Of a stretch of DNA of 64,000 nucleotides, positions 30,718 through 44,289 are shown piece after piece. Both the position numbers and the translations under genes were made by a program. Position 1 is the first letter of the stretch. Each line of letters starts with the position of its first letter. Below the pieces are notes generated by a model that was given only the letters and a program-made list of their open reading frames with translations, was not told the origin of the DNA and did no database searches. The stretch comes from Aporrectodea caliginosa (taxonomy: Eukaryota > Annelida > Clitellata > Crassiclitellata > Lumbricidae): positions 1,200,001 through 1,264,000 of the forward strand of contig JACEVL010000467.1 of assembly GCA_020284085.1 (NCBI GenBank), in the 5' to 3' direction.

Positions 30718-33620
30718 TTATGCTAAAAATGAACTTATGGGTCTGAATAGAAACCAAAACTCACAGCTTGTCTTCATTACTGCCGAGTTTTCATCCACTT
30801 CAAGTATTGGAGATGCCTGTAAACAAAAATTGCAATTTTGAAAAGAGAAATCATACCACATATAACAGATTTATTTAACACAGGATCATATAGTAGCATA
30901 CAATGCAGAGTGCAAACTAAAACAGTAAGTCATAAGAAAGTGATGTCATACTCAGTTAAGATTCAATGGAAAACCATGATGAAGATTGTAAACTGATACA
31001 CAGTGGCGTAACGAGGGGGCAAGGGGGTGGGCCGGGGGCGCGCAAAATTAGGCCTTAGACTTTTTTAAAGAAATCAGGCAAGAATAGCTAAAAAAAGTAA
31101 AAAAAAGTAACTATTATGCACGAGTTTGGCAGGGGCGCGGGCGCCAAGGGGGGCGCAAAATGAGGCTTGTGACAATGTAACAATGTAACCACTTTTTCAT
31201 GAAAAAAGACGGAAAAGCAAAAAAAAAAATCATCAGAATTTTTGGCGGAAGTACGAAAAAAAAATTTCAGGAAATTCTTGCCCCCGGGCGCACGAACCCC
31301 TAGTTACGCCACTGCTGTCTGCTGATACACTAATATTGCAATTGCAACTGTAGTTCACATTTATATAGCACATTCCAGAATCCTCTCCAGATGTGTAATG
31401 AGGAGAAACAGGCAAATTCCAGAGCCAGAAACTACAATGTAGGAACTAGGATGACACAACAATCCGCATAGAGCAAACTTCAATTTGCTCTTTATGGCAG
31501 TTGGTATAGAGTGCATTAAAAAAATGTCCTGTTTACGATGTTAAACCTGACCTTTCCATGGTCTTTCTTCTCTTCTTCAGTTCCAAGCCACTGTCCAGAT
31601 GATTCCTCCGATGTTCTGTCATGGGCTTGTTCTCTCTTCTTTCGCTCAGCTTCGATGGCACTATAGAAGTCCTTCTCCGCCTTTGCCAAACGTTCCTCTA
31701 TTTCAGGTGTAATTTCACTTCTTGAATGCGCATCGTTCTGGACATATGAAAAGCTATTCAAAATTACTGATTGCCAATTTTTAGTCATTCAATCGACCGC
31801 GATATACCGAATTCGCATTGTATCCATTCGTGTTATAGTGAAAGTGCGGAGTACTTCCATTTTGTAATTTTTAAAAAGCTATTGATGTACTGTTTGCTAT
31901 CTTAAATTAAGTTCAGTTGCTCTGCTATATATAGGCTACCTTAATTTAAAACAAATTAATCAGCTCGAACATTCTGTTTTAAATAAGAAAACCATTAAAT
32001 TTTCTTGCCTTTGTTTTCACTCGGCTTTGCATTGATGCCCGGAGTTTCTGCTCTCGATGTCTAATTTCCAGAAGCTTCTCTCTCTTCGACTCTCTCTCAA
32101 GAATCTACCCAAAAGGCAAATAATTAAGTAATTAGTCGGCAATCTATTCACCACACTCAGTACAGAAAAGGAATAGAAAATAAATGAATAGGCTACAATT
32201 CACATAAAATGAGTAGCAGGATGCCGATGAAGTCACATAGGAATCATCATGTGGCAACCAATAACATCCATAATGACTTTGAAAAATACATGGGACGAAA
32301 ACAGATTGAATACTTTATAGGCCTATAATCAATAATCTGCAATTTTAGGTAGAGAAATAAAAGAACAACATAGCAAATGCACTCACACCCAAGGTCATGG
32401 CTTTCTCATTCTTCTGCATGGTTGCCAGTCCATCAGAGAGCTCCAACAGTATGGTTGTACCATCCTCTGATCCAACGGCGATCAGACGACCCAGATCGTG
32501 AATGCACACGCTATGGATAGGCTCATCACTAACCTATACAAATGTCATACAACGTATTGCGTTGCATAGTATTGTCGTTTAATCAATCAATAGGAGCAGA
32601 CAGGATGCTGCTCCTTTCAAGTTTACTCATTACAGCTCTAAAGATGTATTCCAGAGCTATACAAATCAGCTATGTTCTAGGTGTTAAATTGTATTCTAGA
32701 TCTATATTCTATATATTATATTCTATTCTATATTCTATATTCTATATTCTATTATAGATCTATATTCTATGTGCTATATTCTATTATAGATCTATATTCT
32801 AAGTGTTATATTCTATTCTAGATCTATATTCTATTATAATCTATATTCTAAGTGTTATAGGCTATTCTATTATAGATCTATATTCTAAGTGCTATATTCT
32901 ATTCTAGATATATAAATATTTATATATATATAATTATATATATATTCTAGGTGCTATATAAATGTACAGCTGTTATTACGATTACGACTACAAACTGGTT
33001 TCAGTCTGAGATGAGTCATACTTGTAGGGAAAGGAGAGCATCCTTCTGCTTGTGGATGAGATCCCAGATGTCCAGCGTTCCATCCATCTTTGTCGTAAAG
33101 AAGACGGAGGGTCGCGTTGGACTCCAACAGCCATCCGTCAGATAGGACAAGTGATTTCTACAGAAAGAAGTTCCAGAAGAACTTCAGCTAAGATAACCAT
33201 CTGTGTCCACTGGGAACACAATGCATAAGCGGTTATCTCTGATCTCTGTTCTGATCCTGCTTGTCACTTGATTAACTCCTACCAATTCTTTTAATTAGCT
33301 AGTCAATTAACGCACTCTCGCCAATTCTTTTCATTAGCTACAGTCTCTTAATTAACTCCCGCCAATTCCTTTAATTAATTAGCTAATGAACCTGCAACTT
33401 ACTTAGTCCACCAGATAGATGACTCTTTGTTGTCCTCGGACCAAATCTACACAAAGACACAAATAAGGTCAGAGAGGTCATCCATTGATGTCTTAAAATT
33501 TACGTTCTTATATTTATATAGCCTATCACCACTATTTTTGTGCAAGGCAATTTTACTAGTTATCAGAGCACTATTGGATAAGATATGGCTTTTTTCTTAA
33601 TTAGCTTTTTGTGAAGCATG

Positions 33621-33685
<65 letters not shown>

Positions 33686-36600
33686 TCTAGATACATACAT
33701 ACATACACACATACAATTACTCACCCTGGCTCTCCAGTCACCAACAGATAAGAAGTTCTTTGGAAAGAAGGGATTACGATGTAGGGCGTAAACTGGACCA
33801 ATGTGACCGGTGTAGACAGTTGCAACTTTCTCCGCCGGTGTCTTTGCTTTACGGTTGCAAGAGATTATCGTTCCCTGTTCAGTGCCGACCATAAACTTTG
33901 TAGGCTGTTTAGAGAATAAATAAAAACCGTTAATATGTAGATAAGCGCTTAATCAGCACCTGCTTGTTAAAGACAATAAAAACTTCTTACCTAGAGTCCT
34001 CTGCGCTAGTTTTCAATGACAATGCCCACCCCTCTTTCGAACACTATGGTCAACTGCGCAATGAGGAAAACAAAACACCTATTATTTATCTAACTCTATG
34101 ATAATTAATATACCTGATTTCAATGTGCCAGCAGAGTTGTCTTTCTCGATACACGAATATAATTATTATAAATGCTGTTGGTGATTCCAGTTCCTAATGC
34201 TGTTCCGATATCTTCTGACAACCAACTTTTCGTTAGTTATTCTGATTCCAGATGCATTATCTTTTCTTAGGATTGATTTTCATAACCCCTTGGCCCTTTG
34301 GTGCAAGATACCTTATAGTTTAGAAACAGGTGACATGACTGTTACATAAACAATTATGTGCATTCTACATTTCAATCTTTGTTCATCTTTTTTACTATAG
34401 TACAGAAGGTAACCTCTAAGCAAACTTCTCGGTGTATTTGTCCGAAACTTACAATGGTTGGCTCATACTCGAGGCTCGTGGCTCCGTGAACTGAGGTTGG
34501 GTCTTGTCTTTTCGTTGGATCTAGGTACATAATCTCGGTTGGAGCATCCATTCTCCTAACATCCCACCACATGACCTGAAGAAAACAATAGCCATAATGT
34601 CTGGTAATGGTAGAGTAACTTCATTTATGGTGTGACTCAGTGAGTGAAGGTCGCCCGATACAAGTCCTGGTTCGTATTGGGTGTCCTTTCATAACCTTTT
34701 GACTTAAGCGCTTGCATCAGTTGCATGACATCAGCAAGTTTATTTCATAATTCATTGCATGACTTAACAATAAATGACTGTTGCAGTATGATGTGCCAGT
34801 ATTTCAACCCTGGCTGTCTGCTTGAATGTTTGACTGAATGATTGAAAGACTGACTGACTAAATTGATTGAATGAATGATTGATGGACAGAATCGATGATT
34901 GATTGACATATTGACTGACTGAATGGCCTATTGATTGATCAATTTACTGTTTGATTGATAAGTAAGTAAGTAAGTAAGAATGTTCTTTATTAAACGCAAG
35001 CAAACGCTCAGCGCTGTACATACAAAGTCAGAAATAATTTATGTACAAAGAAAACGATAATTAGAAGAAAATTAAGTCAACTAGAAAACATATGTCTAAC
35101 TGTACAACATACTAGCTAAGAAGCCACGCCTGGTAAGGGAATCAAATCTAGGGAGAACACGGTTATGTGAGCGTGGGCGCAGGTCATGACCAGTGCAATT
35201 GACAGAGGGGAGAAGATCGTGGAGGGTGTGGCTAGTAAGCTTATTTGTTAAGATGTTTCTAAATAGGTCTAGATTGCCTGAATGAATGAATTGATTAAGT
35301 GATTGATAGTCTGACTGACTGACTGAATGAATGAATGCATGAATGAATGATTGAGTGATCGACTGAAGTAACGACTGAAAGTATGGCCGACAGACTGCCT
35401 GACCAACTGATTCCATTACTGGTTAACCCACTGGTGGGAGGGGGAGTGAGTGAGTGAGCAACTCATTGAGTAAACTCACTGAGATACTCTGATAAGTATG
35501 AAGTAGTAGACGAGCAACTCATCTGGTACTTCACTGAGTAACTCATTGCATAACCGAGTAACTCACTGACTCACTGACTCACCTGGCCATCAGTTGTCGC
35601 TGAGAAGCATTCTGTTCCCGTTTTGCTCTGTACCCAAATGACGCTGTAAACTGGGTCACGATGACCTATTTCTACAACGGACGCTTCAACCGGATTGGAG
35701 CTACGTCTCGTGTCCCAGAATGCAATCTGTCCGTTGTACTGACCCCCGATTATATTGTGCGGGTCTTTGGGGTTGAATTCAAGGCAGACGAGCGGAGAAC
35801 CAGGCTTAATGGTCATCTCTGGATGAATAGGATTCTCTAAAGATAAACGAATTTAACTGAATGTTGGCCTTAAAGGAAACGATACGCCCCCGCCCCGCCC
35901 CCCCACCGCTTTCGATATGTGTGTGCTTCTGACCAGGGAGCTTACGTGCATCAGGTTTGAAAGGTTGTCTTGCCACAGTTGGACTGGGAATGCCTCTGAA
36001 TATAAATAGACATCTTGGAGGGTCCTGCCAACATGCCTACATGGAGCCCATATAGGACCAATATTTCCCCATGTGGGACCTGTATAGAGATGAGATTCAA
36101 TATTCTCCCATATCGGTCACATGTAATGCCCATGGACATGCTGACAGGAGGGCAATATATCAATACTCTGAATGAAAAACGAATGAATGAAGTCATGTGC
36201 TGTTGGGCAATATAGGTTCAACTAGTGCACCATAAACATTGCCTTAACTGGCTGGCTGACTGCATGGTATACCTGATCCATATGTATAGGCCTAAGTCTC
36301 TCCTTCACTCACAATTGCTCAGTTGCATTGAATGATGCTTGGTCACATGGTTGCGTTTAATATAGCCTATACGTAAGAATGATAATATCCTATAGCACAG
36401 ATTGTGCCAGACTTTGCAAGACATAAAAATCTAGGATATTCTGAGTAAACTGAAGAGAGACTCTTTGTACCGATATCCCAGATGTAGGATTCGATGTTGT
36501 CCACTGGTACAGCGCCCTGAAAATCGAGACTACCGTGAGCAATCGCCAGCTTCCTTGGACCATCAGAGAACCAAGAAACACGTGAAACTGGTCGCTTCAC

Positions 36601-38857
36601 TTCATTTGGATCACTGTATGAAACAATACAATGCAATACAATTGTAATTTGATAATGCCCTGGTGATCATCTCAGAGGAAGATGAATGAGTGTTTTATCT
36701 GTCAGCCATGCTTATGAAGTAAGTACGCAAGTAAGTAAGTAAGTAAGTCACAAGGTCAATCCAAAAGGGTCAAATGGGCCCACTGAGGCTGGATTGGCCT
36801 TTTTTGCTGGATAATATTTGGCAGTAGTAACAGTGCAGAAATGAAATGTACTGCATGAGTGTATAATGCACAATTGAAACGCACTAAACATGAATGATAG
36901 TTTAAGTCATAACATACATAGGTAACACAGCCTTTCTCTTCCTCTGTTTTGGAAACGCCTGAAGTCCATTTTATTTGCTAGTGATAGCACTAACTTGGGT
37001 CAGAAGCACCTCTCAATCGCTGAGTGGTGCTTTATAAATGTTGAATTACAATTACATTTAATGAGATGAAGTACATGATGCTGATGATGACGACGACGAT
37101 GATGATGATAATGATGATGACGATGATGATGACGACGACGATGATGATGATGATGATGATAATACACATCAGGGATTGCAAGTATGTAAGATGCTCGCAC
37201 CATAGAGATCATACCCATATCAGACATTTACAAAGAGTCCCTGTTTAAGGCACTAATTTGCTCAAGGCCCATTGTATAAGAAGGTTTGATCCTGCACACA
37301 CTGCACAAAACAGCACAACAATGCTGAAACCACACAAAAAGCTCTCTGTTAAGCATTCCTAATTCCATTCCATTTTCCCACAATTGTCCGTATAAGAAGA
37401 ACAGACCAGAATCGGTTGATTGCTCTTGCTGATGGTATTTCCATTTCTGGGTCACGATGGATTTCACTAAAGTAGTTTTCGTAAATATCCAACGCATTGT
37501 TCTGCATAATGTAGTTCTCCATTACCTTCAATAAAAAAATCAAGCTCAGGTGCAAGAAGAGAAGTGCAAGTGGAAAACTTGTACAGCGTAAGTAGAGAGA
37601 GTCTGTTAAGCAGGCTCAAAACCACAATCAGTGGGTTATAAACCCAGCCAACCACTGTATATACCACAATGCCACAGTTGTGAATTTTGAGAAGTAGGCC
37701 TAACCTTTTAAAATAAAAAAATACTAGTCAACTGCCAGTGAATGAGAATGAGAAGTAGGATACCAAAAATTGTCTGCCATCTTCTCTGACTGATATTGAA
37801 CATCATTTGCTGGATGTCTTAAAGAAATTCTAAGTCAGTAGCATTCTATGAACATGCAAAAAGTTTTTTAAAGTATTTCTCATTAATTTAACTTAATTCA
37901 ATAATTTTAAAAACTTGTCTCTAGCCGATTTTTACAACTTACGCTTGCAAGGCCTTTGACAGTGTTGATGTACATGTCATCTTTTTCAACTTTCCTGCGA
38001 TACCTATTCACCTGGTCGATCTCATTTGGGTTCACATCTCTCGGCCAACCTCCTTCACGATGAAAGAAACCTCTATTGTCAAAGTCTCTGTGTTCTGTGT
38101 TCACCTAGATTAGTACAGACACAGAACAGAACAGGTCATCTGCAAGGAAAATAGATCGGCAAAGAAACCAATCAAACCCGGAAATGCTTGGATAGGATTA
38201 GGTTTGATAGGAATGTACTGGTGTTTAAAGAAGAATCCCTTATTTGGACATTAAATTATGAAGGATCCCCAAATACGAGGCAGCCATTATGAGCCATATC
38301 CAAGATGTGCACAAGCTGAAGCAGGCTTATTGGTCTTTCTGCAAAAGAATACTAAAGATTAATTTGCCAAATAAGTGTCTTTCTTTACTTTGTGTCCAAA
38401 GACAGTGCTTCAAGGAAAGGAAATTGTATGTAGGCTATGTGTTTTTAAAGGATGATTTTACCTCATGCTCCTAACCAGGTAGGTTTACAATATCTAGGGT
38501 TTTACCTTACGCTCATAACCAGATATAATATCTATCGTTTTACCTTATGCTCCTAACAAGATACGATATCTATGGTTTACCTCGTGCTCTTAACCAGGTA
38601 CAATTTCTGTGATTTTACCTCATGTTCTTAACCAGGTACAATATCTTTGATTTTCAACCAGACAGAGAGACAGCTATTACCTCATGTTCTGACTTTTCGA
38701 AACCGGTTTGCATACATCTGTCAACAAAAATTCGAGGAACGAAATCTTCAGCAACGGTTGAATCTGGTTTGATCTCACAGTCAAGTTCTGTGGGACGTCT
38801 GGAGAAATGACACGGTCGACCGAACCCAGACCGCTTCTTCGTGTAAACGTATTCCAT
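30718..38857 (-). CDS. DNAI2: Dynein axonemal intermediate chain 2
   Basis: DNAI2 is a WD-repeat intermediate chain of outer-arm axonemal dynein, needed for arm assembly and ciliary beating. Thirteen coding exons on minus: 38857-38681, 38104-37943, 37525-37407, 36613-36471, 35836-35583, 34575-34453, 33904-33725, 33446-33403, 33157-33022, 32533-32387, 32104-32009, 31737-31552 and 30816-30718. All junction phases agree, giving about 621 residues (human protein about 605). Family landmarks: [20 protein letters not shown] at the N-terminus, [110 protein letters not shown], and a charged helical tail ([20 protein letters not shown]). The WD propeller covers about residues 150-490. The ATG immediately follows a splice acceptor (TGTTACAG), so the 5' UTR lies in an upstream exon. 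Intron 11 appears to use a GC donor (AAAG/GCAAGA); a GT alternative lies 12 nt upstream. The last exon is less certain. Confidence 0.95.
31001..31314. mobile_element. hAT-type MITE, uninterrupted copy, in DNAI2 intron 12
   Basis: Begins CAGTGGCGTAACGAGGGG and ends TAGTTACGCCACTG. It matches the outer element at 27947-28769 in inverse orientation, without the inner insertion. The left flank CTGATACA (30993-31000) recurs at 31322-31329, seven bases beyond the right end, so the target duplication is present but offset. Confidence 0.88.
32690..32960. repeat. AT-rich minisatellite in DNAI2 intron 9
   Basis: Repeats of TATTCTATTCTA and AGATCTATATTCTAAGTGTT units, six or more copies, ending in a TA run. 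Confidence 0.85.
33275..33390. repeat. Short minisatellite in DNAI2 intron 8
   Basis: Three diverged units of about 45-50 bp built on CGCCAATTCTTTTAATTAGC followed by TAATTAAC. Confidence 0.6.
33621..33682. repeat. (TA)n microsatellite in DNAI2 intron 7
   Basis: A pure TA run of about 60 bp, followed by ACATACAT repeats, ending 40 bp from the exon 7 splice donor. Confidence 0.95.
34960..35290 (-). mobile_element. LINE 3' end with (TTAC)n tail, in DNAI2 intron 5
   Basis: On minus the frame reads [20 protein letters not shown], then [20 protein letters not shown] and GFLASML before a stop. That pattern is typical of the C-terminal end of LINE reverse transcriptases. It is followed by an AATAAAGAACATTCTTACTT 3' end and a (TTAC)n tail (34960-34980). 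Strongly 5' truncated. Similar (TTAC) tails occur near 36.73, 52.94 and 61.47 kb. GATT/GAAT-rich tracts flank it at 34835-34955 and 35278-35360. Confidence 0.65.
37072..37165. repeat. (GAT)n microsatellite in DNAI2 intron 3
   Basis: Imperfect GATGATGAC repeats of about 90 bp. The preceding GGTGCTTTATAAATGTTGAA (about 37026) is a LINE-like 3' tail also seen at 23.25 and 47.08 kb. Confidence 0.85.
38455..38682 (-). repeat. Tandem repeat of splice-donor-like sequence next to DNAI2 exon 1
   Basis: On minus, the true exon 1 end AGAACATGAG/GTAATA (donor GT at 38680-38679) is followed by five diverged copies of GGTTAAGAACATGAGGTAAA with donor-like GT at about 38618, 38580, 38543, 38505 and 38461. 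Spacing is 62, then 37-44 nt. Confidence 0.8.
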
Positions 38858-39196
38858 CTGTAACAGATAATATCTGCATCAATTACTCTGAACAATGCCT
38901 AGCGGCGGAGGTGTGAAGCATCGCTTTGTGATGTCGATAGCGTGAACGGGTTAAAACGCGCCATTGGCCTATTGTGTATTCGTATTCGTAAGCTCGAAAC
39001 TTCTAAAGCGCCGCTCGAAAGCCAAGCGCAGGGCACCAGCTTATTCACGAGCATTTGATTGATACATACGAAAATACATCGAGTTCGAAGCCCTTATAAG
39101 TCTGGCTCTATTTACAAACTATTTAAGACTATTCTCTTTGGCAGGGCCTGGGTCGAGAGCGCCTCAGTAGTTAACTTGAAGGGGCGCTATACAAAT

Positions 39197-39356
<160 letters not shown>

Positions 39357-39441
39357 AAGAGGTCAGATATGAACATATTTTAAAAGAGTAATATGTTACT
39401 TTTGAAAATAAAGCAGCTACAAAAACCAATAATTGACTTAC

Positions 39442-39560
39442 CGCAAGTTGATAAATCCTTTGTATCGGAATGTTCTCGCAAAAACTTTATCGACTCGGAC
39501 TCTTCTGCTGCGCACGCCACGTAAACGCTCGTTGATCAGATGAGCCGCAGACGACAGCCT
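39442..39560 (-). promoter_or_regulatory. Probable noncoding first exon and promoter of DNAI2
   Basis: On minus, ATCAACTTGCG/GTAAGTCAA (donor at 39441) is a strong splice donor. It lies upstream of the acceptor that sits directly against the DNAI2 ATG at 38857. The exon's 5' end cannot be fixed; no TATA box is evident. Confidence 0.45.
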
Positions 39561-40174
39561 AGGTAGCCTAGCAATGCTAGCATTCCATCAGACTGACGCT
39601 CCGGTTGCCATGACGCTGTCCCTAGCGCACTTGGACCATCCGCCAAAAGCGCCAAGACACACGGAATATTTAATAATTTCGAGTTATTGCTTTTATCGAG
39701 CCAGATTGGGCTGGATATACGCGGGCACGCTTGATTTTCTTCGGACTGAAGTGTTAATTTGTCTTCGGTTCAGTAATAATTCCAGGCAATATCCAACGAT
39801 GCATGTCTCTGCATTATTTACTGCAATTTCGGCGTCACGCGATTATTATGTAGAAATGAATTCTGGCTTCAGCTGGTCGCGGCACTCCTGTGCACCTCAT
39901 TCTGGGCCGACCACTTAGGAATATAGATTCATTTTCCAATCGATCAGGAAGTCATGATGGGATCGTTGCATTGTCCATCGATCGATCGATCGATCGATAA
40001 GGCAGTTCGCAAGATTGTATCAAGAATAACTGTTATTCGATTCTTCTACACCGAGTGCGGGTATAAGCTGAGTAAATAGAGGTGAAAGTTTACAAGGATA
40101 ACCGAGTTCTTACAGGCCTCATATCAAAATTCATAGGAACATAAGCTGTTAGGATAAAACTACTTAGTTACATA

Positions 40175-40318
40175 CAGTGGTGTTGTGGGGGGAACGTGGG
40201 GGAACGCCGTTCCCCCACTTTTTTTCTCACACTATGCAAAATTCTTGCAAGATGGCACTTTTTGCTTACTTCAATATCCAGGCGTTCCCCCACTTCATTT
40301 TTTAGGACTACACTACTG
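40175..40318. mobile_element. hAT-type MITE, 144 bp
   Basis: Termini CAGTGGTGTTGTGG and GGACTACACTACTG, flanked by the exact 8-bp duplication GTTACATA (40167-40174 and 40319-40326). It contains an internal palindrome, GTGGGGGAACGCCGTTCCCC. Confidence 0.9.
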
Positions 40319-40832
40319 GTTACATACCTTTAGGCCTATACCCCGCCAGTTTTTTCATGGAGATTAGATGGGACCCACATGAGTTCTGTGCAGTTTCCAT
40401 ATATTAAGTATGGGCCGGATATGAGTCCTGTATTTATAATTGGCTCCTTGTGAGCATACTGGCAGTGTAGCAACTTTCCTAGCAGATCTGTGTTTATAAG
40501 GACACTATGACTTCCTAGTAGTTTAAACTTCCTAGAAGCGTAAGCCGTAAGGTAGGTCTATCTATGTAGAACTCCATTAATTAGAATTATATAGCCTAGG
40601 TATAATTATAGGCTAGGATCGAGGCAAAGCACTCGTTTGCACACCTCTAGTAGGCCTAACTCCCAAGAAACGTAAGGTCGATCGATGACGCAAATTACAT
40701 GTATATGACGGCAGCCACCAAACGCCAGGACAACAGTTACTCTTTCAACCTCGGAATCTGCGTTCTGTACGCGTTTAACCCTCATGCGAACAAGGGAAAA
40801 TGCAACTTAATTTGAACAAGGGGTCTGGTCAG

Positions 40833-40987
40833 CAGTGGCGGCGCCAGAAGGGGTATAGGGGGCTTATCCCCCCTCATTGCGACTCAGACCCCCAAAAGTC
40901 GGAAATCACTGCAAATCACAGGGAGGAGGGGACAAAAGGGCTTGGAGCTTTAGCCCCCCCAAACCTGAAATCCTGGCGCCTCCACCG
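40833..40987. mobile_element. hAT-type MITE, 155 bp
   Basis: Termini CAGTGGCGGCGCCAGAAG and the complement of CGGTGGAGGCGCCAGGAT, with the exact 8-bp duplication CTGGTCAG (40825-40832 and 40988-40995). Just to its left, TTAACCCTCATGCGAACAAG (40769) matches one end of the piggyBac element at 2812, but no opposite end is seen. Confidence 0.9.
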
Positions 40988-40995
40988 CTGGTCAG

Positions 40996-42047
<1,052 letters not shown>

Positions 42048-42080
42048 GATGGCTAGATTTTCCAACGGGTGGCCACCTAT

Positions 42081-42537
42081 GGGGCCGTCCATAAATGACG
42101 TCACGCACCTAGGGGGAGGGGGGTCGGAGATTTGTGACGATGTGTGACGGGGGGGGGGGGTCAGCCAAGTGTGACGTCACATCACGTCTGTGTAATTAAA
42201 TTTAACAATTAACAACAATTTAATCTTAAAATAACAGCTCTAATTTTGAGTATTAAAATTTTCATAATTTTTGATTATTTTTATGTATACGGGCACCATT
42301 ATTAATAATTTTCTAATTATTTAAATATTTGTCACCATAAGATTTTTAAATACTTATTACAATGACAATAAATGGGCATTGAAACATGTTTTATTATCAT
42401 GTGGAAGTTTCGTTTTAGGGGGGGTCAGAGCTTTGTGACGTCATTTGTCAGGGGGTGTGACTTTTGTGACGAAGTGTGACGAGGGGAGGGGGTCAAAAAT
42501 CGGCCAAAATAGCGTGACGTCATTTATGGACGGCCCC
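42081..42537. mobile_element. MITE with GGGGCCGTCCATAAATGACG termini (copy 2)
   Basis: A 457-bp element with perfect outer inverted repeats (GGGGCCGTCCATAAATGACG and its complement), flanked by TAT on the left and TAT on the right, consistent with a TA-type duplication. It is the inverse-orientation relative of 4147-4603 and likewise holds four TGACGTCA palindromes. Confidence 0.9.
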
Positions 42538-42624
42538 TATATGGCTGGGAAATTTTCTAGGGGACACAAATTTTCCTGTTTGAAGTGTATTCCAGGGATG
42601 CACGATAGGGCCTAGTCCTACTGT

Positions 42625-42940
42625 CCTAATCGTTCGAGGTTAGCGTGCTGGACTCTCAACCGAGAGTTCGGGTGGTGTTCAAATCGCCGCCAAGGCAAGA
42701 ATATTTGTTCAAGATTTCAGCTCCAGCTACACGTGCCCCTAGCCGACTCAGCTAAAACGAGTACAGTAGCCTACTGTAGACTGTCGATGGGAAGATGAGA
42801 CGGAGGGGCAGAGGACTGGCCACCCTCCCTCACATGCCGAGGCTGCGAAAATGAAGTAGCTATAGCAACCGGTACCACTTTGCACGCATTGCTGCTTCTC
42901 AGGCTATAGCTTAAGAAACTGACCTTCTTCTCCTCTTGGA
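42625..42940 (+). mobile_element. SINE family A, near full length
   Basis: tRNA-like head GTTCGAGGTTAGCGTGCTGG to GTGTTCAAATCGCCGCC, then the spacer TGCCCCTAGCCGACTCAGCT and the body (GGACTGGCCACCCTCC, ACATGCCGAGGCTGCGAAAA, GGCTATAGCTTAAG) with a CTTCTTCTCCTCTT tail. It is a useful reference for the broken copies. Confidence 0.75.
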
Positions 42941-43234
42941 AGAAGTCTATTTTCATGAAAAGTAATTGAACATTTTAGCTAGGTCCCTATTTCTATTACT
43001 CTAGCCTAGTGTAAGAGATATTCTATAGGCCTGATTAAGCAGTCATAATTAATCTACGATATTAAAATAAAGTAAATGACCTCATAGGCAAATAATAATA
43101 AAGAAATCAAGTAAAGAAAATAGCCTAGGCTACGTCAGCTTCGGCAGGCCTACTGTGGCAGTATGACTGCTCGATTATGTAAAAATGTAATACTACTAGT
43201 TTACTCTTTTAGCACTAGTAGTTACAGTGTAACG

Positions 43235-43330
43235 ACACTGTGTGATAACAAAGACCATTAGCGTCGCCCCTCCTTTGTCCAGGGCTTCCAGGCTTGGGAC
43301 TGGCACTGCCAAAGTGCGAGCAGTGGCGAG
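43235..43330 (-). repeat. SINE family B core, minus strand
   Basis: On minus: GGCAGTGCCAGTCCCAAGCC, then GGAGGGGCGACGCTAATG and GTCTTTGTTATCACACAGTG. A plus-strand head fragment of the same family is at 43705-43835 and a further partial head on minus at 44240-44280. Confidence 0.65.
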
Positions 43331-43957
43331 CGAGTTAACTTCGGGCGGTAGATGGCGGCTGATGAGGTTAGCTGTCTTCTCTAGCTTGTGTTGTTTGGGT
43401 GGTTTGTTTTAAAAGTCTTGTTGCGGTCGGATGACTGAAGTATGAATTGTTTAAAGGTAGGAATAAAATCCTTAATTATAGCATTGTAGTTCATTCCTGT
43501 TTTCGATTCGTTATATTAACGGCATTTGTAGATGTGGCTGGTTTTGGCTAAAGCGTTGCCTGAGCTGAGAATATCTTCATTCAGCTGCTTCTTATCTGAT
43601 TGGTATGCGATGCGCGGAGTTTTTAAGCAGCAAAGAACGTTTAGTAAGTAAGCTAACGAAGGCTGTGTTGGTTAAGATAATGTACATGTGAAATGTAAAT
43701 GTTCTATAGCGACCGCTTGGCCTCGATCCGGCTGATTTGTAAGTGAATTTATCGGACGAGATCCTTCACTACCGTTGCCCGTTTGAATGTGTGCCACTGC
43801 ACGTATAAAGGCCCCGTGTACGGACCGTATTAGTCCGAGGTTAAAATCTCGGAAGTAAGTCATGATCGTTATGCGAATAGGAATCGTCAAAGACAGAGGC
43901 ACCTACGGTTTAATCAATGTAGCTACAATGTGGTGGGCTTATGAAGTGTAGGGCAAG
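43331..43957. other. Possible gene start, otherwise unannotated
   Basis: GTAGATGGCGGCTGATGAGG at about 43346 has an ATGGCGGC context often seen at animal gene starts (and YY1 sites), with a GT directly after codon 5. No downstream exon is recognised, so no gene is called. The rest is the SINE family B head at 43705-43835 and unique DNA. Confidence 0.2.
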
Positions 43958-44154
43958 ATTATAGTATTGGGGCTGAAGGATATAGTGCGTAAGTTTACTG
44001 GCGTCGTGACTCGTGAGTGTCGGTTAGGGTCACGTTAGGCATGGTTAGGGTCAGGGTTAGGGTTATTGTCGTCATTAGAAAACCTGGTACTGTCCGGCAT
44101 CTGCAGAGCATGCCTAATGATACTGTACAATTCTTCAGCCCACGATACTATAAG
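43958..44154. mobile_element. MITE with TTATAGTATCGTGGGCTGAA termini (copy 2)
   Basis: Left end TTATAGTATTGGGGCTGAAG, right end CTTCAGCCCACGATACTATA. The interior has GGTTAGGGTCAGGGTTAGGG, the complement of the telomere-like block in the copy at 19753-19919. Confidence 0.8.
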
Positions 44155-44289
44155 TGTACCGAAATGCTTAAATGAGTCAAGTCGCGAATAAAGTTGTTGC
44201 TTAGGTGTAAGCAGAATGTGGTGTTATTTGGCTGTTATTTTGGCCTTGGACTAATACAGTCCGTACACGGGGCCTTTACAGTTGATAAT

